From assembly GCF_040182365.1 (NCBI RefSeq), contig NZ_CP144460.1, forward strand, positions 1,674,001 to 1,738,000: DNA of 64,000 nucleotides, given 5' to 3'. A program made the position numbers and the translations under genes. Shown here in pieces: positions 56,071 through 64,000 of the stretch (position 1 is the first letter of the stretch; each line of letters begins with the position of its first letter). The DNA comes from Xanthomonas sp. 10-10. GTDB taxonomy: Bacteria > Pseudomonadota > Gammaproteobacteria > Xanthomonadales > Xanthomonadaceae. The notes under the pieces are model-generated. The model did not search any database. It saw nothing but the letters and a program-made list of their open reading frames with translations, and had not been told where the DNA came from.

Positions 56071-58923
56071 ATGAGATTGAAGACCACCAAGTTGCGCGAT
56101 GCCATCAGGGTATCGCTCACGGTTGGCGCCGCTGCATTGGCGTTTACCGGTAGCGTGATGGCGCAGGAGCAGCCGTCGATGGATGCCAAAAGTCTGGATA
56201 CGGTCAATGTCACCGGTACGCGTATCAAGAGCCAGACGATGACTGCCTCCAGTCCGGTGGCGGAAATCAACAAGGAAGAATTCCAGTACACCGGCGCGAC
56301 CAAGGTCGAAGATCTGATCAATCAGTATCCCCAGCTTGCCGCGAGCTTCGACAACTTTGCCAACAACGGTTCGGATGGATATGCAACCGTCGATCTGCGT
56401 GGCTTGGGTGCGCAACGGACCCTGACCTTGGTCAACGGCAGGCGTATCCCCAAGGGCATCGGTGAAAGTCCGGATATCAGCATCATTCCTGCCGCACTGG
56501 TGCGCCGGGTGGATGTGCTCACTGGCGGTGCTTCTGCGGTGTACGGCTCGGACGCAGTCGCCGGCGTGGTCAACTTCATATTGGACGACGAGTTTGAAGG
56601 TGTCAGTGTCGATATGGGCTATAACGCCTTTCAGCACGACAACGGCAACAAGTTGATGCGCGGTCTGATGGATGATGCGGGATACGATTATCCAACGGGC
56701 AATTCCGGTTTCGATGGTATTTCCCGCAATGTGGATCTGGCGATCGGCGGCAGTTTCGGTGAATCGGGTCATGCGACCGCCTGGGCAACCTGGCGCGAGA
56801 ATGATCCCCTGTTGCAGGGGCAGCGTGATTACTCTGCCTGTGCATTGAGCAACGGGGGCACTGCATGCGGCGGCTCGGCGACTGCGGACCCTGCCAATTT
56901 TTACGTTGTTGCCCCGTCGGCGGGCGCGTTCTATGTGCAGCCTTCCGCAGGCGGGACCTGGTCGCAGGTCGCCTCGCCCAATCTCTACAATTTTGCGCCG
57001 TTGAATTACTACCAACGGCCTGATACGCGTTACACGGCTGGCAGCAGCATCAAGTACGAGGTCAACGAGCACTTCAAGCCCTACCTCGAGACCCTCTTCG
57101 TCAACCGCAAGAGTTCGACGCAGATCGCTCCCTCGGGCGCATTCTTTACCGACCTCAACGTCAACTGCGCAACATCGGTGATCGGTAGCCTGTGTAACGA
57201 TGTCGGTATTACCGACGACGAGTTCACGGTGTATGTTGCCAAGCGCAACGTCGAAGGTGGCCCGCGCATCACCGAATCGGATACCAATAGCTTCAGCATC
57301 ACCACCGGTGCGCAGGGCGATATCAACGACAACTGGTCGTATGACGCCTCCTTTACCTATAACCGCAGTACCACCAAGTCGGAAAACATCAACGACTTCG
57401 TCACCACCCGGGTGCGCGATGCGCTATTGGGCTGCCAGCCTGGCGCATTCGACGGCTGCGTGCCATACAGCGTCTGGAACGATAGTGTGACTGCAGCGGA
57501 AGCGCAGGCGCTCCAGGGCGTCGGTATCGTCAATTACGAAACCTCGATGCGCGTTTTCAATGCCTATGTGACCGGCAACTTCGGTTACAGCCTGCCGTGG
57601 GCCGGCGACAATCCGATCAGCGTGGTCGGTGGCGTGGAAACCCGTACTGAAACCTTCAGGCGCGTTGCCGATAGCAATATGCAGACCGGCAACTTCACAG
57701 GTTTGGGCGGCCCAACATCAAATGTGTCCGGCGACATCAGCGTCAAGGAATTGTTCCTGGAGGGCGCCGTGCCGATTCTGGCCAACGCAGGCAGCCTGGA
57801 TCATCTGGATATGCAGCTTGGCTATCGCTATTCGGACTACGACATCTCCGGAGGCGTCAGCACGTACAAGGCGGGTCTGGGTGCGACATTCGTCGATGGC
57901 AAATATCACCTGCGTGCAGGCTGGAACCGTGCGATCCGCGCTCCGAACGTCACCGAGCTGTACAACGAAAATACGATCGGGTTGTGGAGCGGTAGCGACC
58001 CCTGCGCTGGCGCCAATCCGACATTTACCCAGGCCCAGTGCGCCAACACCGGGGTGACGGCCGCGCAATACGGCCGTGTGGCGGCAAATCCAGCGGGGCA
58101 GTACAACGAGATCGCCGGTGGTAATACTGCTCTGCAACCGGAAACGGCCAATACCTGGACGGTTGGCTTCGCGGCCAGCCCGATCAAGGGGCTCGATCTG
58201 AGCGTGGACTATTACGACATCAAGATCGACGACGCCATCCGTGCCATCGGTTCTTCCAACATCCTGACCGCATGCGGTGTGACCGGTAACGCGGATATCT
58301 GCAGCCGCGTCCGCCGCAACGCCACCACCGGCGACCTGTTCCGCGGCAGCGACCCGGATGTCTCCGGCCTGATCTTCAATTCCCAGGACAATTTCGGCTC
58401 ATTGCACTTCCAGGGGATCGATCTGACCGCATCGTATGCATGGAGTGTCGGGCCGGGTCGCCTGACCGCTTCGATGATGGGGAGCTACGCCCTCAAGCAG
58501 GAATATGAGCCGGTTCCGGGTGTGCAGGAAGTGACCTACGACTGCGCAGGCGTGGTCAACGTGGCATGCAACAGTGCCGAGTGGCGACATGTGCTGAGTA
58601 CGCGCTACAACTTCGACCGCTACACCGTCAGTCTGCGTTGGCGCTACATCGGTGAGCTGGACTACCAGAACACCGACGGAACCACAGGCACGACCGACGT
58701 GCGCCTGGTGAACCAGGACAACAAGGTGTCGGCGTACAACTACTTCGACCTGTCCGGTTCGATGCAGTTGGGCGATTACGTCACCTGGACGCTGGGCGTC
58801 AACAATATCGCCGACAAGGAGCCGCCGCTGGTGGGCGGCAGCCTGACCTTCAACGGCAACTCCCTGGGGGGTTACGACCAGGCTGGTCGTTACATCTTCA
58901 CCAGCGTGGGTCTGCGCTTCTAA
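56071..58923 (+). CDS. TonB-dependent receptor of the sulfotransferase/hydroxylase cluster
   Basis: This 950-residue outer-membrane receptor has a Sec signal (LRDAIRVSLTVGAAALAF, cleaved near AQE), a TonB-box/plug start LDTVNVTGTRIKSQTMTASS, the plug motif TVDLRGLGAQRTLTLVNGRR, and DVLTGGASAVYGSDAVAGVV, typical of this receptor subgroup. The barrel ends in GRYIFTSVGLRF. Several loops carry Cys pairs (for example FNVNCATSVIGSLCND-type spacing and CGVTGNADICSR). The ligand is not predictable. GGAGAGAGAA precedes the ATG; upstream in-frame codons add no useful sequence. It closes a five-gene cluster with a hydroxylase and two sulfotransferases. Confidence 0.94.
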   Translation: MRLKTTKLRDAIRVSLTVGAAALAFTGSVMAQEQPSMDAKSLDTVNVTGTRIKSQTMTASSPVAEINKEEFQYTGATKVEDLINQYPQLAASFDNFANNGSDGYATVDLRGLGAQRTLTLVNGRRIPKGIGESPDISIIPAALVRRVDVLTGGASAVYGSDAVAGVVNFILDDEFEGVSVDMGYNAFQHDNGNKLMRGLMDDAGYDYPTGNSGFDGISRNVDLAIGGSFGESGHATAWATWRENDPLLQGQRDYSACALSNGGTACGGSATADPANFYVVAPSAGAFYVQPSAGGTWSQVASPNLYNFAPLNYYQRPDTRYTAGSSIKYEVNEHFKPYLETLFVNRKSSTQIAPSGAFFTDLNVNCATSVIGSLCNDVGITDDEFTVYVAKRNVEGGPRITESDTNSFSITTGAQGDINDNWSYDASFTYNRSTTKSENINDFVTTRVRDALLGCQPGAFDGCVPYSVWNDSVTAAEAQALQGVGIVNYETSMRVFNAYVTGNFGYSLPWAGDNPISVVGGVETRTETFRRVADSNMQTGNFTGLGGPTSNVSGDISVKELFLEGAVPILANAGSLDHLDMQLGYRYSDYDISGGVSTYKAGLGATFVDGKYHLRAGWNRAIRAPNVTELYNENTIGLWSGSDPCAGANPTFTQAQCANTGVTAAQYGRVAANPAGQYNEIAGGNTALQPETANTWTVGFAASPIKGLDLSVDYYDIKIDDAIRAIGSSNILTACGVTGNADICSRVRRNATTGDLFRGSDPDVSGLIFNSQDNFGSLHFQGIDLTASYAWSVGPGRLTASMMGSYALKQEYEPVPGVQEVTYDCAGVVNVACNSAEWRHVLSTRYNFDRYTVSLRWRYIGELDYQNTDGTTGTTDVRLVNQDNKVSAYNYFDLSGSMQLGDYVTWTLGVNNIADKEPPLVGGSLTFNGNSLGGYDQAGRYIFTSVGLRF

Positions 58924-58944
58924 GTCGTCTCACCGCGTTTTGTA

Positions 58945-58982
58945 AACAAAGAACGGCGAGCTTTGGCTCGCCGTTCTTTGTT
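58945..58982. terminator. Very strong bidirectional terminator
   Basis: A perfect 17-bp stem with loop TTTG lies between the TonB receptor and the convergent fadJ-type gene, beginning 22 bases after the receptor stop. The AACAAAG and CTTTGTT ends give A- and T-tracts suited to termination in both directions. Confidence 0.92.
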
Positions 58983-59079
58983 GTGACGCTTCGCCACCTG
59001 CGTCATCGGCGAACTGCTGCGCGGCCACGGTCGTCGGCTGGCCCCTGCAGTCGCTACCCGCGCACGTGTCGCTACAGCC

Positions 59080-61173
59080 TCACGCCACCGGCTCGCGCAA
59101 CACCGGCGAGTCCCAGCCCAGGCGCGGGGCAAAACGCTCGCCATAGCGGGCGTGCAGCGCCTGCAGGCGTTCGAGCAGGGCATCGGCACCGACGCTGCGG
59201 ATATGCTGGATCGGGCCACCGCGGAACGGCGCGAAGCCGGTACCGAAGATGACACCGGCATCGAGCAGGTCGGCATCGGCCACCACGCCATCGTGCAGAC
59301 AGGCAACCGCCTCGTTGAGCAGCGGCAGGATCAGACGGTCTTCCAGATCGGGCGGCACGGCATAGCCGCTGGCCACCTCGGGTTTGACCGCGCGGCCGTT
59401 TTCCCACTTGTACAGGCCCTGGCCGTCCTTCTTGCCGCGCTTGCCCGGCTCCACGGTGGCAAGCGCCGCAGGAATCGGCAGGTGCAGGAACGGCGCAAGC
59501 TCGCCGCCGACGCCGGCAGCGACATCCAGCCCCACCGTATCGATCAGTTCGATCGGCCCCATCGGCATGCCGAACTTCACTGCGGTCTTGTCCAGTACCG
59601 GGCCCGGCACGCCTTCGGCATAAGCGGTGGCCGCTTCGAGCAGATACGGAAACAACACGCGGTTGACCAGGAACCCGGGCGTGCCCGCCACCGGCACCGG
59701 AAACTTGTCCAGCGCCTTGCAGAACGCCGCCAGGCGGGCCACGTTGGCCGGATCCAGGCCATCGTGCTGCACGATCTCCACCAGCGGCATCATCGCCACC
59801 GGATTGAAGTAGTGCAGGCCGGCAAACTGCGCCGGACGCTGGAGATGCCCGCGTAGCTCGGTCAACGGAATCGACGAGGTGTTGGTGGTCAGCAACGCAT
59901 CGGGCTTGAGCTGCGGCTCGACGGACTGATATAGCTCGCGCTTGGCCTGCGGGTTCTCGATGATCGCCTCGATCACCAGGTCCGCCTGCGTCACGCCCGC
60001 ACCGGCCAGATCGCCACGCAGGCGCGCCGCCACCGCCGGGCGCTTGGCCTCGTCCTTGACCCGCTTGGCGAACAGCTCGCCGCCACGGCCCAGCGCCGTA
60101 TCGATGAAGCGCTGCTCGCGATCCTGCAGTGTCACTTCGAAGCCCTTGTAGGCCGCCCAGGCCGCGATATCGCCGCCCATCACGCCGGCACCGATCACGT
60201 GCACATGACGAATCGGCGGCAATGCGGCCGCGCCAGCATCCTTGCCACCCAGCGCCTTCAGCCGCTCGGTAAGAAAGAAGATGCGGATCAGGTTGCGCGC
60301 GGTCGGCGTGCTGGCGAGCTTGACCACCGCCTTGCGCTCGGCTGCAAGCCGCGCCTGGATACCGCTGCCGCCAGCGCGCTCCCACACGTTGATCAAGGCG
60401 TACGGGGCCGGGTAGTGCTCCTTGCGCGCCTTGCGTGCGACCTGCTTGCGCATCTGCGGCGCCAGCAGCTTGCGTGCCACCAATGTATTGGTGGCCCAGG
60501 CAGTCGCACGTTGCTTGAACGGACGCGTGGTGCCGTTCAAGGCCAACGCGGCGGCGACATCGACCAGCACGGCAGGTGCAGCGACCTTGTCGATCAGCCC
60601 CATCGCCCGCGCGGCCCTGGCTGCGACGGTGCGCCCGGTCAGCATCAGATCCATCGCCGCCGGTGCGCCGATCAGGCGCGGCAAGCGGGCGCTGCCGCCC
60701 CAGCCGGGAAAGATGCCGAGCTTGGTTTCCGGCAGGCCGATGCGCGTGCCGGCATCGTCGGATGCCACCCGATACCGGCAGGCCAGCGCGATCTCGGTGC
60801 CGCCCCCCATGCAGAAGCCGTGGATCGCCGCCACCGTGGGGCAGGGCAGCTCCGCTAGCTTCTGGAACACCTGCTGGCCGCGATGGATCGCATCGTTGAC
60901 CGTGCCCTTGCGGTCGAATTCCTGGAATTCCTTCAGGTCGGCGCCGGCGATGAAGCCGTTGGGCTTGGCCGAGCGCAGCACCACGCCCTTGGGCGGTTCC
61001 AGCGCCAGCCGCTCGACCAGGGCGCCCAGTTCGAGCAGCACCTCCTGCGAGAACGCGTTGACCGGTGCGCCCTGGCGATCAAGGCTGAGCACGACCACGC
61101 CGTCCTCGCGCAGGTCGGCCTGCCAATGGCTGAATCGGAGCCCGTCGAAACCTGGAAGCATGCGTCTGGCCAT
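59080..61173 (-). CDS. FadJ/FadB-type bifunctional enoyl-CoA hydratase/3-hydroxyacyl-CoA dehydrogenase
   Basis: This 697-residue multifunctional enzyme serves fatty-acid beta-oxidation. The N-terminal crotonase domain has GFIAGADLKEFQEFDRKG, AAIHGFCMGGGTEIALACRY and LPETKLGIFPGWGGSARLPR. The dehydrogenase domain has HVIGAGVMGGDIAAWAAYKG (NAD), LTTNTSSIPLTEL, FAGLHYFNPVAMMPLVEI and the C-terminal MGPIELIDTVGLDVAAGVG. It starts MARRMLPGFDGLRF; an ATG four codons in is an alternative. It is monocistronic and divergent from rpoE. No thiolase gene is adjacent. Confidence 0.93.
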   Translation of the reverse strand: MARRMLPGFDGLRFSHWQADLREDGVVVLSLDRQGAPVNAFSQEVLLELGALVERLALEPPKGVVLRSAKPNGFIAGADLKEFQEFDRKGTVNDAIHRGQQVFQKLAELPCPTVAAIHGFCMGGGTEIALACRYRVASDDAGTRIGLPETKLGIFPGWGGSARLPRLIGAPAAMDLMLTGRTVAARAARAMGLIDKVAAPAVLVDVAAALALNGTTRPFKQRATAWATNTLVARKLLAPQMRKQVARKARKEHYPAPYALINVWERAGGSGIQARLAAERKAVVKLASTPTARNLIRIFFLTERLKALGGKDAGAAALPPIRHVHVIGAGVMGGDIAAWAAYKGFEVTLQDREQRFIDTALGRGGELFAKRVKDEAKRPAVAARLRGDLAGAGVTQADLVIEAIIENPQAKRELYQSVEPQLKPDALLTTNTSSIPLTELRGHLQRPAQFAGLHYFNPVAMMPLVEIVQHDGLDPANVARLAAFCKALDKFPVPVAGTPGFLVNRVLFPYLLEAATAYAEGVPGPVLDKTAVKFGMPMGPIELIDTVGLDVAAGVGGELAPFLHLPIPAALATVEPGKRGKKDGQGLYKWENGRAVKPEVASGYAVPPDLEDRLILPLLNEAVACLHDGVVADADLLDAGVIFGTGFAPFRGGPIQHIRSVGADALLERLQALHARYGERFAPRLGWDSPVLREPVA

Positions 61174-61330
61174 CCGGCGATATAAGGAAAGGCCGTTATC
61201 ATCCAGAGGTTGTTTCCATCACGTCAAATACCCATACCAGTCGACAGGGCGGCATGCGCTTCGCAGGAGGCGTCGCCAGCGGCGCACCCGAGCCGCTACC
61301 CTGCTACGTGACGATCGTACCGATCGGTAT

Positions 61331-61357
61331 GAACTTTCCTCTTCAACGGCGGTCTCA
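61331..61357 (+). promoter_or_regulatory. Sigma-E-type promoter in front of rpoE
   Basis: GAACTT at 61331-61336 and TCTCA at 61353-61357 are separated by exactly 16 bases, matching the extracytoplasmic sigma-E consensus (GAACTT-N16-TCTNA). It lies ~40 bases before the rpoE ATG and indicates autoregulation of the operon. Confidence 0.85.
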
Positions 61358-61396
61358 TTGCCCGACTTCGGTGGGCTGACAGGAGTGCGGCCCGAC

Positions 61397-62017
61397 ATGG
61401 CCGAAGTCGATACACCTCAGGAGCTGGACCTGGAACTGGTCCGGCGTGTGCAGCGCGGCGAGAGCGCGGCGTTCGATGTGCTGGTGCGCAAATACCAGCA
61501 TAGGATCGTTGCGTTGATCGGGCGCTACATCGCCGACTGGAGCGAATGTCAGGACGTGGCCCAGGATACGTTTGTGCGCGCCTACCGCGCGATCAACAGT
61601 TTCCGCGGCGACTCCCAGTTCTATACCTGGCTGCACCGCATTGCCGTCAACACTGCCAAGAACCATCTGGTTGCGCACAACCGCCGTCCGCCCACCGACG
61701 ACATCGAGATCAGCGATGCCGAGCAGTTCGATGGGGCGACCCGTTTGCGCGACAACGACACCCCGGAGCGCGAATTGATGCGACAGGAGCTGGAACAAAC
61801 GGTGATGCGTGCGGTCCAAGCCCTGCCGGAAGAACTTCGGTCGGCCATCACCCTGCGCGAGGTGGAGGGGCTGAGCTACGAGGACATCGCGCGAAAGATG
61901 GATTGCCCGATCGGAACGGTGCGCTCGCGCATCTTCCGGGCGCGCGAGGCCATCGACATCGAGCTGCGGCCTCTGCTGGAGACCGAAAGCGCTACCCGTG
62001 AGCGACACCGTGTATGA
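61397..62017 (+). CDS. rpoE: Extracytoplasmic-function sigma factor RpoE (sigma-24)
   Basis: The 206-residue product directs transcription of envelope-stress genes when freed from RseA. Region 2 (DVLVRKYQHRIVALIGRYIA, DTFVRAYRAINSFRGDSQFY) and region 4 (ALPEELRSAITLREVEGLSY then EDIARKMDCPIGTVRSRIF) are typical RpoE. The ATG giving MAEVDTPQELDLELV is favoured; an in-frame GTG four codons upstream lacks a suitable site. It overlaps rseA by ATGA. A sigma-E promoter just upstream implies autoregulation. Confidence 0.97.
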   Translation: MAEVDTPQELDLELVRRVQRGESAAFDVLVRKYQHRIVALIGRYIADWSECQDVAQDTFVRAYRAINSFRGDSQFYTWLHRIAVNTAKNHLVAHNRRPPTDDIEISDAEQFDGATRLRDNDTPERELMRQELEQTVMRAVQALPEELRSAITLREVEGLSYEDIARKMDCPIGTVRSRIFRAREAIDIELRPLLETESATRERHRV

Positions 62018-62892
62018 GCGATAACCCTGCCATGTCCACCACCGACAAATTCGAACGTCACTACCGGCAGCAGTTGTCTGCACTGGTCGACGGAGAGTTG
62101 AACGCTGACGAATCGCGCTTTTTGCTGCGCCGTCTGGCGCACGATGAGGAGCTGGCCGGCTGCCACGAACGCTGGCAGCTGTGCGGCGACGTGCTGCGCG
62201 GTGCGGCCAGTGCGCCGGCGCCGCTGGATTTTGCCGCGCGTGTCCGCAGCGCCATTGCCGATGAGCCCGCGCCGCAGGCGCAGCCGTCACCGCGCTCGGC
62301 CGCACGCTGGCGTTGGGGTGGCGGTGCGGCGATTGCTGCGTCGGTTGCCGCCATCGCGTTGTTCATGGCGCGCGAGCGCTTGCCGGAGACGGCGTCGCCA
62401 GCATCCGCTGTGCCGGTCTATGCCACCACCGCGCAAGTGCCCGCCCTTGCGCAGCCGCCAGCGGCGCCGAAGACGCCGGCCGTCCCCGACCCGGCCAACC
62501 CCGGCGACGGTGGCGCCTTGGTTGCGGCGGTGCCGGCCGCTGCGCTGGCGTCCACCCGCCGCGGTGCCGCCACGCGTAACCAGCAGGTGGCGCGCAACGC
62601 GGCAACACGTCAGCAACCGACCCCGGCACGGATGGTGGCCTCCGCGGCCCCGGCTCCTGCGGCAGCGGTGAGCCCGGCAGCAAGCTCCAATCCATTTACG
62701 CATCCGGGTACGACGCTGCAGGCGCGCCCGTGGCCGCGCTCGGCCCTGTCCGGTGCAGGCGACAGCCCGCTCAACGCCGGTTTCAGCCAGAGCCGTCAGG
62801 GTCCGGCGTTCTATCCGTTCGAGCCTGCGCCCCAGGCGGCCGGTACTGCCGCGCCAGGCCGGCCGCTGCCGGTGCCGGTCCCGCAGAACTGA
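62014..62892 (+). CDS. rseA: Anti-sigma factor RseA
   Basis: The 292-residue protein has the RseA N-terminal anti-sigma domain (RQQLSALVDGELNADESRFL, HERWQLCGDVLRG) and a single transmembrane segment near residues 104-122 (GGGAAIAASVAAIALFM). The ~170-residue periplasmic part is very rich in Pro and Ala with no conserved RseA periplasmic domain visible, longer and of lower complexity than in E. coli. DegS/RseP-type cleavage would release RpoE. It is co-transcribed with rpoE (ATGA overlap) and mucD. Confidence 0.9.
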   Translation: MSDNPAMSTTDKFERHYRQQLSALVDGELNADESRFLLRRLAHDEELAGCHERWQLCGDVLRGAASAPAPLDFAARVRSAIADEPAPQAQPSPRSAARWRWGGGAAIAASVAAIALFMARERLPETASPASAVPVYATTAQVPALAQPPAAPKTPAVPDPANPGDGGALVAAVPAAALASTRRGAATRNQQVARNAATRQQPTPARMVASAAPAPAAAVSPAASSNPFTHPGTTLQARPWPRSALSGAGDSPLNAGFSQSRQGPAFYPFEPAPQAAGTAAPGRPLPVPVPQN

Positions 62893-63001
62893 TCCTGCTG
62901 CCGATCTTCATCCAGTCGGCGCCCTTCCTCCCGTTAACTTGCCGGGCCCGCGTCATGTCGCGGGTTGCGGCCCCTGTCGCCCTGCCATCGGAGGCAACTC
63001 G

Positions 63002-64000
63002 ATGAATCACCGCATGCGTACCCAGATGTTTGGCCTGATCGCCATGACCTTGCCGCTGGCAGCCTGTGCCCAGCAGGCGCCGCCGCCGGAGGCCAAGACC
63101 AGTGCGCCGATTGCCGCCAACCGCAGCGCGACACCGGCGCCGCAGTTGGTCGCCGGCCTGCCGGACTTCACCAATCTGGTCGAACAGGTTGGCCCGGGCG
63201 TGGTCAATATCGAAACCACCATCACCCGCAAGGATGCGATGGCACGTTCTGCCCGTGGCGGGCGCGGTGGTCAGGGCGGCATGCCGGACGACGAGCAGAT
63301 GCCGGAGTTCTTCAAGCGCTTCTTCGGCCCGGATTTCCAGATGCCGGGCGGCCCAAGGCAAGGGCCGGGCCAGGGCGATGACGATGGCGGCATCGCCGGC
63401 AAGTCGATGGGCTCGGGCTTCATCATTTCCGCAGACGGCTATGTGCTGACCAATCACCACGTGGTCGATGGCGCCAGCGAGGTGACCGTCAAGCTGACCG
63501 ACCGCCGCGAGTTCAAGGCCAAGGTGGTGGGCAGCGACGAGCAGTTCGACGTGGCGTTGCTGAAGATCGAGGCCAAGGGCCTGCCGACCGTGCGCCTGGG
63601 CGATTCCAATACGCTCAAGCCAGGTCAGTGGGTGGTGGCGATCGGCTCGCCGTTCGGGCTGGACCACTCGGTCACTGCCGGCATCGTCAGTGCCACCGGT
63701 CGCAGCAATCCGTATGCGGATCAGCGCTATGTGCCCTTCATCCAGACCGACGTGGCGATCAACCAGGGCAACTCCGGCGGCCCGCTGCTTAATACCCGCG
63801 GCGAAGTGGTCGGGATCAACTCGCAGATCTTCTCCGCGTCGGGCGGCTACATGGGGATCAGCTTCGCGATCCCGATCGATCTGGCCTTCAGCGCCGCCGA
63901 GCAGATCAAGGCTACCGGCCATGTGAGCCGCGGCATGCTGGGCGTGGCGGTCGGCCCGATCGATTCGCTCAAGGCGCAGGGCCTGGGCCTGCCGGATACG
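63002..64000 (+). CDS. mucD: MucD/DegP-like periplasmic serine protease (5' part)
   Basis: The frame is open to the window edge, giving the first 333 residues. The HtrA protease domain has the triad His in VLTNHHVVDGA, Asp in EQFDVALLKIE, and Ser in NQGNSGGPLLNTRG. The first PDZ domain begins VSRGMLGVAVGPID. The N-terminus MRTQMFGLIAMTLPLAACAQ is a signal peptide with a lipobox LAAC, so it may be a lipoprotein rather than a soluble periplasmic protease. A glycine-rich insert with MPEFFKRFFGPDFQ precedes the protease core. GGAGG lies eight bases before the ATG. It degrades misfolded envelope proteins in the sigma-E response. Confidence 0.95.
   Translation, partial: MNHRMRTQMFGLIAMTLPLAACAQQAPPPEAKTSAPIAANRSATPAPQLVAGLPDFTNLVEQVGPGVVNIETTITRKDAMARSARGGRGGQGGMPDDEQMPEFFKRFFGPDFQMPGGPRQGPGQGDDDGGIAGKSMGSGFIISADGYVLTNHHVVDGASEVTVKLTDRREFKAKVVGSDEQFDVALLKIEAKGLPTVRLGDSNTLKPGQWVVAIGSPFGLDHSVTAGIVSATGRSNPYADQRYVPFIQTDVAINQGNSGGPLLNTRGEVVGINSQIFSASGGYMGISFAIPIDLAFSAAEQIKATGHVSRGMLGVAVGPIDSLKAQGLGLPDT

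Overview
The window is high-GC DNA (apart from a few AT-rich patches) that looks like the chromosome of a plant-associated gammaproteobacterium of the Xanthomonas group. Pointers are the order ypjD-ffh-rpsP-rimM-trmD-rplS, the rpoE-rseA-mucD operon, several TonB-dependent receptors (one beside plant-polysaccharide hydrolases), and the short GATTCGG-type and long inverted intergenic repeats common in that genus. No rRNA, tRNA, CRISPR array, phage or intact insertion sequence was recognised.

Layout. 0-11.4 kb is mostly housekeeping: the end of an aldose 1-epimerase, ypjD, ffh (SRP GTPase), a secreted two-module protein of unknown function, a nitronate monooxygenase plus class IV aminotransferase pair, the rpsP-rimM-trmD-rplS translation operon, a MATE exporter and the S4-domain protein Hsp15. 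11.4-18.1 kb holds a large inverted-repeat element, katG, a YidB-family protein and mutS. 19.0-25.5 kb is a compact six-gene block, mostly overlapping or closely spaced: VOC protein, tryptophan 2,3-dioxygenase homologue, FAD monooxygenase, isopenicillin-N-epimerase-like PLP enzyme, unusual SDR, class I aminotransferase. It has an AT-richer leader and a strong hairpin terminator, and looks like an uncharacterised small-molecule pathway starting from an aromatic amino acid. It is my main candidate for an undescribed system.

25.6-34.8 kb holds a chemoreceptor, an exported alpha-L-fucosidase flanked by two copies of a small unknown gene, and an AT-rich stretch with two orphan genes. 34.8-41.7 kb is a galactan-use locus on the minus strand: TonB receptor, GH53 endo-galactanase, GH2 beta-galactosidase, with a decayed copy of the GH2 3' end behind it. 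42.1-49.3 kb is the valine/isobutyrate module: an XRE/ScfR-type regulator divergent from mmsA, acyl-CoA dehydrogenase, two crotonases and mmsB, with paired 9-bp-period repeats in the divergent promoter region. 49.6-50.6 kb is a cation diffusion facilitator.

50.7-58.9 kb is a second unusual cluster: a TPR-aspartyl/asparaginyl beta-hydroxylase, two TPR-sulfotransferases, a small exported protein and a large TonB-dependent receptor, suggesting hydroxylation and sulfation of some peptide, protein or envelope target. 59.1-61.2 kb is a FadJ-type beta-oxidation enzyme. The window ends with the envelope-stress operon rpoE-rseA-mucD, preceded by a near-consensus sigma-E promoter; mucD runs off the end.
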